Of a DNA stretch of 64,000 nt, positions 49,301-61,000 are shown one piece after another. Position numbers and translations under genes: made by a program. The stretch is from Macropodus opercularis (Eukaryota > Chordata > Actinopteri > Anabantiformes > Osphronemidae): the NCBI GenBank assembly GCA_030770545.1, contig CM061100.1, positions 1,433,501 to 1,497,500 on the forward strand, given 5' to 3'. Each line of letters opens with the position of its first letter. Within the stretch, counting starts at the first letter, position 1. The notes under the pieces were generated by a model. It saw nothing but the letters and a program-made list of their open reading frames with translations, was not told the DNA's origin and ran no database searches.

Positions 49301-51380
49301 TAATCTCTCAAAGACGAAGTGTCTGCGAAGAAAAAATCCTCTGTGTGCAGGCAATTTTAAAAAGTGACTAGAGATCAATCAGGTAACTCTGTTAAAGTCA
49401 TTGTTCTTCAATTAATAACGTTGCACAGTTTCTGCTACACACACACGTGTGAAGACAACATCAGAAAGTAGGTTTAAGTGAAATACTTCCAATATGAGAG
49501 CTGAAAGGATTCAGACAGGACAGACCAGGACAGGGAAGAGCTGTCACAGCACAGCCGAGCTGCAATGGAAGTGAAAGGGCCATGAACCTCAAAGAATAGT
49601 CCTAATAAGAAGTGCTCACAGCCGCAGCATTTTTCAGTAACACATCACCTTATGTCTGTTTAACTACTACCTTATCCCAACACAAAGTTGACCTCTGCCC
49701 TTTGTGGCATCATTGGAAGCTACTGCCATAAGAGCAAAACTGTCTGAACTGGTGAAAAGCTGTTGTGAAACTTGCCTGAGGCTCAGGTCAGCGCTTCGGT
49801 TACTGAAGCGGTTAAGTGTCCATTTGTACAAAGCAGAATGTGTGGGAAGGACTGAACAGAGAACCTGAGGAGTCGCCAAAGCCACGAGGTTTATCTCGAA
49901 CCATCAACGTAAAATAAGAAATCTTGCCAATCCATCTTACGAAAATAGCATATTATTATTTCTAGATAATGTACCAGGTTTAATTATTGCCTTTGGCATC
50001 AGGATTGAAAAATCTAAGAATGACCCGTTTTATATGGGTGATGTAATTAGTAACTAGGACCCATTAAAATTTCATGTAAGACATCCGATAGTTGTAAAGG
50101 CACTTCCCCTAAAAATGGCAAACTCATGGTGGTATATATACAAATTAATTAACAATATTTGGATTCATTATCTATTAATCGTTAATGTCTGCATGTAGAA
50201 GGTACCAATCAACAAACATTAATTACAGCTGAAGTATAGAACAAAGCGCTGGAGAGTCCACAATAACTGATAACGACTAAATGAAACAAACCAAGCCAAC
50301 GTAGCCAAACAAAGGTAGAGTTTAATAAAATGTATTCGGGCAAATGCTGAGACACTGTTTAAGTTGCCAAACAACGTCCTTGAGTAGGAAGGTGTGGTTG
50401 ACTCTATACTCGCTCCACGGCCCAGAATAAATACATTCATTTAAACCGGCAGAATAGTGTTTCTTAGTACATCAGTGACCACCCGCGCTGTGTAGCGCCC
50501 ATGACTGCTTGGCATTAGCAACTGTGTTACAACTAAACCACATTACGCTCGCTATCCATGCATCCGTACGCCCTCACCAGAATCCATTATACCTACTTCT
50601 AATCTCTCGCTCACAATATGGAATTCACCAGGACCTTAAATGGAAATAGGAGGTTAGAAAACTGCCTTCCATGTAACTCAATGCTAAATATTCTTTCAGT
50701 TTGAGGTAAAGTATTCCTGAGGTTTGTTTTTTTGAGTTCAGCCTTGGTCTTAGTTGTAGTCCTGGACTTAATTTATTGTTTAGACTAGTTTCCTTCTGCG
50801 TGCATGGTTTCTGAGAAATAGTATTCATTCCCGATCAGTCCCGTCCAGTTTCTGCGGTATTGGTAATTTCATGGACAGACCTTGCTTGGACCTCATCGTT
50901 GGCAAGATGCACAAGAATGAAAATGTTACTGCGAGCGTCCTGCAGCGAGGGCAGACAGGATGGACTCTGCTCTGCCACCCTGTCTTTAAGAGCCGTCGCT
51001 GGCGATCACACAGGAGCAGCGGCCACACGTGTCTAGAGGAGCACAAACGGTTCAGGTGAATGCAAAGATGACAGTTCCCTCTACTCACATCTGTCACAGC
51101 TTCAGCTGATTTTAACCTATGATGCCTCAGTGTGAATCAAGAGTCGCTGGGTGCTTACCTGCAACAGGTGTGTTCAACAAGAACCAGCCTCTGGGTTTAC
51201 CTGAGCTTCACTGAACACACGTGATCCAGACCGAACGTCAGCAAACAACAGCTACCGAACAATATCCAGCAACTTAAAATGTTGTCTTCGCTCCAACACG
51301 TAAACATTAAATGTCCACCAACACAAACTGACTAAGCTTCATGTGGTTTCAACGAGCAGGTACCAAAGAGACGATTAAAA
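46363..51380. other. Intergenic region downstream of ADAMTS6
   Basis: About 5 kb without a supported gene. Scattered frames of 60-90 codons occur on both strands with no recognisable motif. A nearer-balanced-composition segment at 50.83-51.06 kb has a good plus-strand donor (TTCAG|GTGAAT near 51055) and open frames on both strands, but no family match and only a weak acceptor. It could be an exon of an unknown transcript. No RNA gene or intact mobile element was seen. Confidence 0.45.
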
Positions 51381-51735
51381 GCTAACTAACCTGGATGGTT
51401 CCAGCTCAGCGGACGTAGACATTGATTCACTTTAATCCGCTTGTAGCGGGCCACGGTCCGGTGCCGGTTCGCTGTGGGAAGCGGACCTAGCTTCGTTTAA
51501 GTTAACTGGTGTTAGCATGTTAGCCGATCTGAAGGCGGTTTGTGTCCGTCACTGGTTTCTGTAGCAGGTAAATAAACTAACGGGCAATGACTGAAAAGCT
51601 CACAGCGGCTTTACAGCAGGATGGTTTTCTGATTGGACCCTTAAACGCTCCGAACCAGCGGTAAGGGAAGATTCAGGTCTGGAGGACTTGAACTACGCAG
51701 CTGTGACCGAAACCGAACCAAGATGGCGACTAAGA
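51381..51735. promoter_or_regulatory. Promoter-like block, possibly bidirectional, next to the minisatellite
   Basis: This stretch is richer in CpG and GC than its surroundings. It holds a CCAAT box on the minus strand (CCAATCAG, complement of about 51629-51636) and a YY1-type AAGATGGCGAC at 51720-51730. Plus-strand donors occur at 51568 (CAG|GTAAAT) and 51661 (GCG|GTAAGG). Minus-strand donors occur at 51390 (CAG|GTTAGT) and 51158 (CAG|GTAAGC). The ATG in the YY1 motif opens a 48-codon Lys/Asn-rich frame (51723-51869) that runs into the minisatellite; this is probably not a protein gene. A divergent non-coding transcription unit is the simplest reading (inference). Confidence 0.35.
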
Positions 51736-51746
51736 ACACATGGGAA

Positions 51747-52915
51747 ACACGGCAAAAACAAAATAAAAACAGCAAAAGCAAAATAAAAACACGGCAAAAA
51801 CTAAATAAAACACGGCAAAAACTAAATAAAAACAGCAAAAACAAAATAAAAACAGCAAAAGCAAAATAAAAACACGGCAAAAACTAAATAAAACACGGCA
51901 AAAACAAAATAAAAACAGCAAAAACAAAATAAAAACAGCAAAAGCAAAATAAAAACACGGCAAAAACAAAATAAAAACAGCAAAAGCAAAATAAAAACAC
52001 GGCAAAAACAAAATAAAACACGGCAAAAACAAAATAAAAACAGCAAAAACAAAATAAAAACAGCAAAAGCAAAATAAAAACACAGCAAAAACTAAATAAA
52101 AACAGCAAAAGCAAAATAAAAACACGGCAAAAACTAAATAAAAACAGCAAAAGCAAAATAAAAACACGGCAAAAACTAAATAAAACACGGCAAAAACAAA
52201 ATAAAAACAGCAAAAACAAAATAAAAACAGCAAAAGCAAAATAAAAACACGGCAAAAACAAAATAAAAACAGCAAAAGCAAAATAAAAACACGGCAAAAA
52301 CAAAATAAAACACGGCAAAAACAAAATAAAAACAGCAAAAACAAAATAAAAACAGCAAAAGCAAAATAAAAACACAGCAAAAACTAAATAAAAACAGCAA
52401 ACGCAAAATAAAAACAGCAAAAGCAAAATAAAAACACGGCAAAAAATAAATAAAAACAGCAAAAGCAAAATAAAAATACGGCAAAAACAAAATAAAAACA
52501 GCAAAAACAAAATAAAAACACAGCAAAAAATAAATAAAAACAGCAAAAGCAAAATAAAAACATGGCAGAAACTAAATAAAAACAGCAAAAACAAAATAAA
52601 AACAGCAAAAGCAAAATAAAAACACGGCAAAAACAAAATAAAAACAGCAAAAGCAAAATAAAAATGCGGCAAAAACAAAATAAAAACAGCAAAAACTAAA
52701 TAAAAACACGGCAAAAAATAAATAAAAACAGCAAAAGCAAAATAAAAACACGGCAAAAAATAAATAAAAACAGCAAAAGCAAAATAAAAACACGCAAAAA
52801 CAAAATAAAAACACGCAAAAACAAAATAAAAACAGCAAAAGCAAAATAAAAACAGCAAAAGCAAAATAAAAACAGGCAAACACTAAATAAAAACAGGCAA
52901 AAAATAAATAAAACA
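51747..52915. repeat. A-rich minisatellite, about 1.17 kb, with higher-order structure
   Basis: More than 50 tandem units of about 19-23 nt, of the forms CAGCAAAAACAAAATAAAAA, CAGCAAAAGCAAAATAAAAA and CACGGCAAAAACTAAATAAA. The plus strand is strongly A-rich. Unit variants recur in the same order, with a second-level period of about 292 bp: the stretch from about 51850 is repeated almost exactly from about 52142 for over 200 nt. Degenerate units trail off to about 53000. Long minus-strand frames of Phe, Leu and Cys (up to 331 codons, in more than one frame) are by-products of the repeat and are not genes. Confidence 0.95.
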
Positions 52916-53265
52916 AAGTAAAAACAGCAAAACAAATACATAGTAAAAATGCAGTAACAAAACAAATAAATACATAAAATACAGTGTAAACACAATAATA
53001 ACATACTTTATTTTTTTAACAACTTTAAATTGGAAAAAATGGACGAACACTGTTCAAAGTTCCATCACTGTTATTGAAGGCCTATTTACTACTTTGTGGA
53101 CAAGCACTGGGCCAGTGAAGACAGACGACCGATAAAGATAAAGTCCCCCAGGGTTTGAGAGTGGATGGAAGCTGCAGATAAAAGTTTTTCCCACCTGCTT
53201 CACCTGGATCAACCAGCAGGATAAGATCAGGATGGGGGCAGGGTGGGTTGTACATCATCATACGA

Positions 53266-53308
<43 letters not shown>

Positions 53309-54624
53309 GATATTAGAGATATATATTATGTATATATATATATATATACACACACATGTATTTAGACTGGTGCTTGTGTGTTTGCATCCTGTCTAAAATC
53401 ACATCATCCTTCACGGCCAGGATGAACAGCAGAGACGGTTTGAGAGAACATGGGGAACGACACCACTAACATGCGGTGATGTTAGTGCTCTGAAGCTTAA
53501 ACCAACTTGGAGGCTCAGGACACCTGCAGCACAGACAGATGGCCTCTCTGCTCTGTCCTTGCGAATGACCAACCATTAACCATAAAAACCTGCTGCGCCT
53601 GTCCAAACGTCTCCTCCGTGATCAAACAAACTCATCAATACACCTCCAATGGCTGCGCGCTTAGATGAGCTCCCTACTTCCACACACTGTCCATCACACC
53701 CTGGGGATTTAGTCACGGAGGGGGATTCATGGCCAACATACTGTATGAGTTACAGCAACAAAAGCCCTTTTAAAAACCTGAAGTGTGAAAAGGAGGAGTT
53801 AAATGGAAAATACATGTAACCATCCGTCTTCTATCAAATTACACAAAGAGATAAACTAATCTGTCATGAATTAAAGACACTGGGAGGAGACGTTAGATAT
53901 TTGTTTCTTACCATCACAGGCAGAAGGAGACAGTAATGGCATGATGATGTATTACCGCCCATCTCATCACCAGGCACTAAAAGTGGTATTTCCTCCTCCA
54001 AGTTGGGCACAGGGACATTCAACTAAACACTCTACAATGGAAGGATCTGTTGGCGTCGCCATCGACAGGAGGAACGATCACAGACTGCTGTTCTAAAGCA
54101 CACGTGAACAAATGGGAGCCTTTCCTTTAATTTCAGCATTTCTCCCCATGTATCAGTAGCACATTTCAACCTGTCCTGCTCCCGGAGGCACAAGACTGAG
54201 TATCACCTGTTTTAGATTTGCGGCCGCTCGGGCCAAGCTGGGCTCATAATGTAATATTAACTCTCCTTCCTGCTCCATATGAAAATTTAAGCATAATCCC
54301 AGAAGTGCAGTAAAAACTGGAGTGCTAGCCAAATGCAGCTCCTGGTCACACACATGGCAGCGGCAGATCGTTTACCCTCAAAACCACTGTGAGGTAAAGT
54401 ATTAGGTTTAAGTCTTTTTTACAAGCGTCGACTGCTCTAGGCCTGACCCGAGCAGGACAGTATTCAGTTTGGTCACCACAGCTGTTCCTCAGCATTAAAA
54501 GCAATTTGGACAAATAAATGCTTATGTGATGAGAGGCCAAAGATCGTCTAGTTTTTGTTATTCCAAAATCACTAGGTGATGAACGTGTCCACCAGTAGCA
54601 GCAAAGAGTTTCACTCTGTGCCAT
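52916..54624. other. Intergenic region between the minisatellite and the CWC27 3' end
   Basis: Contains AT dinucleotide tracts (listed separately) and otherwise unremarkable sequence. Short frames at 54153-54353 and 54346-54624 have no recognisable family. Confidence 0.45.
53270..53348. repeat. Paired (TA)n tracts
   Basis: Two TA runs (53270-53300 and about 53330-53348), each followed by CACACACA, separated by a short AT-rich spacer. The two halves look like a small duplication. They are self-complementary and could extrude hairpins. Confidence 0.9.
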
Positions 54625-55075
54625 TTTATTTCCCAGTTGGAAATGATCCTCTTTAAAGACAGAAATGAACTAGTCACAGATTGATACTGTTTATTTAATA
54701 TCAGAACCCAGTCAAGTCCATACTCGTTACCAAATGTCATATATTCTCACATTAAAGCACATGAAGCTGTAGACAAACCTAAACAGAACGAAAACATGAA
54801 CTGGCATAAAAAAAACGTTACTAGCACGATAATCAAATCGCTGCCTCGGTTGTTATGTTGACCACAGTCTTAAATGTGATGAATAACTGAGCTTTGTCTG
54901 GCACAGCTGTTCCAAGTGAAGAAGCCTTTCCATCACAGATTACAGTGATGGTATGTGCTCAGGTCAGCATCCTCAATCCAGATGTTGGAGGCACAAGACT
55001 GTTGTTGTGGAAAAGTAAACCGGCAGTTCTTCGGTCACGTGGCTCGCGCAGGCCTCGACCTTCAATCCCACGACT
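54625..55075 (-). terminator. cwc27: CWC27 3' UTR and polyadenylation signals
   Basis: Minus-strand AATAAA hexamers lie at 54695-54690 and 54630-54625, about 380 and 450 nt beyond the CWC27 stop. The 3' UTR therefore probably ends near 54670 or 54605. No transcript evidence is available. Confidence 0.45.
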
Positions 55076-58000
55076 TCACCTCTTGGCCTTCTTCTCCTTC
55101 ATGATCTTCTTGCTCTCCTCTCTCCTCCGTTTATTGACGGGGTTGCGCGGGTCGTAGATCTCGAAGGTGTCCTCGTCCTGCATGTTGGCATCCTTGACTT
55201 TTCTGGTTTGCTCATCAAACTGCAGAACGTGGCCCATCCTAAATCAGATGGAGAGAAGTGGAGAGTTCAAAGACGAGCGACAGAGAAGCCACTAAATCAT
55301 CAGCTCCTTACAACTTTTACCCAGCAGTTATGGCCTCTTTTTGCTTTTAGCACTTTGGCTTTGTTCGCATCACATGTTGAAGTGGCATAATTAGCTTTTT
55401 TGCTAGAGACCCAGATCCGATTTTCTTCCTCAGACGTTGGAAGAAACCAAATCGTATATTTTCATTTCAGATCTGGGCCACTTGCACACGTGGTCCTGGA
55501 TGTGCTGTACTACATATCCAATCTGTGGCTCTGTGACCGGTGTCAGAGCAGTCGGATCAGAACTGCTGTCAACTCTTCACAGCTGGTAAAATATGAATGG
55601 AGAGATGAGGAAATTTCAGACTTGTTGGACATTTATGAAGAATCATCTGTTCAAGCCAAGCTGGAAGGAACATTCTGAGCAGTGTTGTTCCCACAAACAT
55701 GAATGTGAACATCTGACTAAAACACCTGGTATGTGAATGTCGACTGGTCATGACTGCGTATTTTACGCAGGTCAATCAAATTAAACCCAAGATATTGTGC
55801 ACATATACTACTGCATGTGGCCGTTTCAAACCTAGGCCTTACAAACCTGAACACACTGTGAACACATCACCTTGTTGGATTCAAAGGCATTGATGGTTAA
55901 AACATTTAGGCTCTTGAGACCATATTTAAAGTGGTATTCAAACTGCAGCAAAAAGTACTTTCTCTACAGCTGCCAGTATCTATGACCCAGACCCATTAAG
56001 CAGGTATTTAAATGGCCTCTGTCACTACAAATGAGAAATACAGTAGTAGGACATAAAGCTTAGCGGTTCAAGTCCTGACAGAAAGCCCTGGTCCCCAGAG
56101 AACAGACACTCATGTGTCTCTCATTTCTCCAGTCGCTTTCTTCCCCCCAAAGCAGATTAGAGAATCAGGTCATTCCTCATGGGAGATATCAGTGTCAAGC
56201 ACTTCACAGATCCCCCCCCACTGTCAGGGATCCTCCTTCTGCCGTATGCAAGTCATCAGTAAATCTACAAAACAAAGCAGGAGTGACAAAACAAATGCAA
56301 ACGCGCTTTTCCAGCCGCACTAGAAGCTGAAGGAACACTGCTCCCTCCGGTCAGCGTGGATCCAAACTCATCATGCACAGTGATAACGGTTTGACTCAGG
56401 AGGAGAATCTTCGTAGTCTATAGAGAAAAGGGCTTTTGGGCTGCCGGGGGATTTTTGCTGGTGTTGCTGTGTCCAGCTCTCTACACATGCATACTTGGGT
56501 TTAATATTTCTGTTTTCGTTAACCGTTAATTGTTGTGGTGCCGTGGTTCCTTTTACCGCTGTTTATGTTGTTATGTCTGTGGCTCTGTCGGTGTCCTCAG
56601 CTCCTCTGACCTAACATGGTTACAACTGCAGCACTGCAGAGCCGAGGCTTGATTCTTATCCCGTATCAGCACCACCAGGGAGGCGTCGGATCAATCGCAA
56701 ACAGCCAAGCGCTCGTAAAGTACTAGATTCAGAGACAAGAAAGGTGAAGCACGGCCACACGAGCCCCTGCTCCGCTCCCAAACTGCCCAACAGGTCAGGT
56801 TCCTGGAAGCATCCTCGCTTTGCCTTTTGTGTGAAATCTTTGGCGCGGAACTGTATGAGCCCCGCAGGCTTCACTCCCAGCCTCGCGTCAGTCCTCGCAG
56901 ACGCTCTTTAACGCTGATGACCAGCAGGTCTTTCATATCTGCTGCAGAAAGAAAACATCTACGTGACGCTGTGTTGAATATGTCTGGCTGTGCAGACTGG
57001 CCTCATGTGCACCAGTGTGTTTCAACCGCGCCGCATTAAGTAGAGAAACTGCGTATGCTCTGTAGTTTGTGCTTGATGTATAGCATGTGGTGTGTGTCTG
57101 CGTCTGGCTGAGTCTGCAGTTTGGCTGTGTGCGCGCTCTGCACTCTCTCCTGTGTTCATTTGAAATCGACAGAGGAGTTGTGACAGCTCATCTAGAATGT
57201 CTTGGCTAGACTCTGGCAGACGCTGAGGACTCCTGCTGTGTGAGCAGGCCACCTCTGATAATTTGTCTAGCAGTGTCGGTGATGACAGCCCGCCGGCTGC
57301 ACAGCCTCAGAGCCTTGTGTCTCAGAGACGCGATGTGGAAGTCCAGCGTTCGGGGCTTATCAAAACCACAACGCGCTGCCATGATGAGAGGCCACAGAAG
57401 CCTTTGCTCTATTTATTTTCCTTGCGCTTTTTTTATTTTCAACTCAAGCAAGGGGTGGAGATTGAGGAGCGCAGGAGGGACGGTGAGAGCAGCGGCGCTG
57501 AGCATGTGGACTCTGAGAGGCTGTGTGTTAGCAGAGACTGAGAGGAAGAGGAGGGGGGTCGAAGAGGGAGAGTCAGAATATGTAGACACAGACACAGATG
57601 GAATAGTTTACCTCCTCTGGCCCAGACTTGACTTTCAATGTCTGACCTGTTGTAACCCACATTCTGTTCGCAGCGCTGCTAGACTGGCACAGATTTCCCA
57701 CTGGTGTTTTTCTAGGACTGCTATGCTACTGCCTCTGTCCCTCCCTCCTCTCAGTACCTGGCGGGGGCAGCACAGTGAGGTGTCTCCAGCCAGGAGAGGC
57801 ACCAAACGCCATATTCATTAGGCCCCCACACACAGACACACATGGACAGACTTACAATTCAAGGGGCTTCTCGAGACTAATAGCAACTACAGATTTTGTT
57901 ATTCTAAATCTCTCGCACACGGACACTTTGCTCAAATTCAAACACATGGTATTCATTTCAAACTCTTACTCTGCAGTTGGACTCTGAGATCTTTGGTGAA

Positions 58001-61000
58001 AAACAGAATATAAGAGGAAAACACAGCGTCAGGGCTGATTTCCTGATGGCCAATCTGGTGGCTGTGGGTTGAAATCCCTATTTGACATACACATGCTTGC
58101 AACTTGAACTTTCGCACACATTTACCAGAAAACCTGAAGCAAACTCAGGTCAGGTTCATCGTTTCCAGGATACAGATTTTCTCCAGTCTAGCATCGCGCC
58201 AATCACGGTTCTTATCATTCTATCCAAGCGTTTCTATTGTGATGCATGAAACTCAACATCTGCCAAATGGTGGCTTGAACCCTCTCAGGACTCCCGTGTG
58301 CTACATGCTGCATCATACATCACTAACGTCTGCTGCAGTGGATGGCGTCGCTGATTTTAGGAGCAGAAAGTTCATGAATACAGACACGTGTGCACTAAAA
58401 AACATGACGTTAACGTGAATGTAACAAGTGACTTTACATCTTCATTTTTATCAAAGTGCTTTAAGATTTGTGCTTATCTTAAAACCAAATTCATCATCGT
58501 GCTCGCCCTGACTCCAGAGCCCGGCGTCTCCTTTTATGCTCAGCTTGAGATGTTGACTCGTTATAAACATACGTCCCTCATATCTTTTTCCAGTCACAGG
58601 TCTTTTGATGATTTCTTTGCAGAGACATTAAACCTGCTGGTCACAGCTGCAGACGGGGTTCAGGGTCATTGAGGACTCTATGATAAATACTTAGGTTTGC
58701 TTTAGGACATTTTAGCTTTGTAGCTTCCTTATTTAAACCCTACAAATTATTGACTGATCCACTTTTCTAAGTGGAGTGTTTTTATTTCAGATTGCTGTCT
58801 AGGCTACAGTAAGTCTCCCTCCTTAGGAGTGTTCTTCACCCTTATTTTCCTGCAGAGATTCAACTCTAGTGAAACCCACATCGGAGATAAAACAAGTGAA
58901 ATAAAAAGTAAGTGATTTAAGAGGCCCACTGACCATCCTCTGTCATCATCCTCCTCCAACTCCTCCACATCCTCCTCTGGAGCTTCAGTGATGGCCGACG
59001 ACAGCTTGGACTTAAAACAGTTGAGGAGGGCCAGCGTCTACAAGGGCAAAAGATAAGCCGTCGTTAAAAGACATCTTAACGACAACACAAAGCCCAGACT
59101 GCCTGCTGAAATCATTTCTATTTCAAGATCAAACGCCTTTACCTGTTCTTCACGGCCGGAGCCTCTCTTCCGTTTTTGCTTCCTGAGCTCGTCATACTTC
59201 TTTCTTCCTTCCAGATACTCAGCCACAGCCTCGCTGCTTGGTTTTTTATCCGCTGAAAGGATGAGGAGGACACTGAGGCTGATTACTCAAACCGTAGATG
59301 ACTAAATATCTGGATAAATGTCTGAATGAAACGTGTTTACAGACTTACAAACTAGACACGAGGTAAAGTAACCAGAGCTGCAGGATCTCGTAAACATAAC
59401 TCAGATTTAACTGATTAGTTGTGGCTTTAATAGGAACTTAAGGGCTAAGAAGTGGAGCGAGGTGCACACTAGCAGAGTGCTGCTACTAATAACAAGGTCT
59501 GACCATTATTTCACTGCCTGAGTGAAATCGCAGCACTGGCAGCCCTGCTAGAACACTTTTCCACCCAGCTGTCCTCTTCTGTAGTTTGTGTAAAATTGTC
59601 TCTCATCACGAATGAAAGCGGAGACAATCAACGCTCTGACAGTGGTGTCGCAGGCCGTTAACGTGCTTCTGTACATTTCCCAGCTCAGACGTGCAGCCTG
59701 TGAAGTCACACAGAGGCAGACAGTAACCACAGTCTGGTGCAGACTTTCTTTCCACACCGTAACGCGGCGTCACACACTCGTCGAGCTCAGCGACCGCGTC
59801 ACCTCGCCGGCCACGATGCTCTGACACGTTCAGCTGCACCAAATAAATTAGGTAACAGAGAAAACATTCACTGCTTGACAGTTAGTAAGAGCTGCAATAT
59901 GATGAGTTAAAGTGTAGTTATTTATATAGCACTTTATCACGTACAGCGGACCTGACTGTGAAAAGACTAAGTGCTTAGAAATGTACTAATAAACACTAAA
60001 TTACAGAAGTAATGTAACATAAAACACTGGGGAGGAAAATAAAGCATAAAACATTAGATACTTAAACTGACCTGAGGTCAAACAACCAGCATAACCAACC
60101 ACAGACTACGGCAAGAAAACATTATGAAGAAGAAGAAATATATGAAGTAACTCTTATAGATTATAGAAGCAGGAACCTTGGACAGGCCATGTTTTATACT
60201 GCACCGAGTGACTCTATTATGAACACACAAAGTCCACTTGTATATCTTATAATAATAACAACTTGCTGCGCTGAAGAAACTATAGCTTGTGTCTTGACTA
60301 AAAACCAATTTCTTACACTAAGCTGCTGTCATGTAAAAATGTCATAGACAAAACGGCTACAGTTAGGCCCAGACGTGTTTATGACACCAACCACCACAAT
60401 GGATTTAAAATGAATCAGAGCTAAATGCAGGTGACAAAAGCATAAGTAGAAACAATATACACCTGAGAGACAGCAAGTTTCAAAGTGAGGCCACATCCCC
60501 AGTTGCTGTTGTCCTCTGAAATGAGAAACTCCATCCCAACATCAACAGAAGGCATCAAGAGACGCCTTCACCAACGGAGAGACAGACCAGTGGACTGATG
60601 AAGCCAAGATGAACGTCTGTCAGAATGATGGGAAGAGGACAGTATGGAGAGGGCATGGAATGGGTTCACTGGTGTTTACTGGTGACGTGACACATCAAAC
60701 ATGGACGGAAGTTCAGAACCAGTATACTGTGTCTCTGTCTTCCTTTGCGATCAAGCAGTGGCACTAGCTCGTCCTGAGACGAGTACACACAGCTGCAGTT
60801 CCCTCGGGTTCAGCACTCGTTTAACTGGATTAAGACCAGGATTCGCAGCAGCCTCGTGAGAACGTCTCATCCTCTGTAGCCGCTTTTTGACGTATGTGTT
60901 GAGTTATTAACTAGATGAAACTTCCACAATCTGAGACTGAGACAAAGTTGTGCTTGATAACGTTGGTGGTGGATAAATGGTGGCGCTTGATGTACCTGCG

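Noticed and set aside
51641..53004. Very long minus-strand frames (up to 331 codons) rich in Phe, Leu and Cys, resembling multi-pass membrane proteins
   Set aside because: They are translations of the A-rich minisatellite, are open in more than one frame, and repeat with the DNA unit.
57240..57821. Plus-strand frame of 193 codons in a CWC27 intron
   Set aside because: No recognisable domain, several overlapping frames open, and it lies antisense within an intron.
58067..58077. B-box-like GGTTGAAATCC suggesting a tRNA or SINE
   Set aside because: No A box, cloverleaf or flanking repeats could be found; a short chance match.
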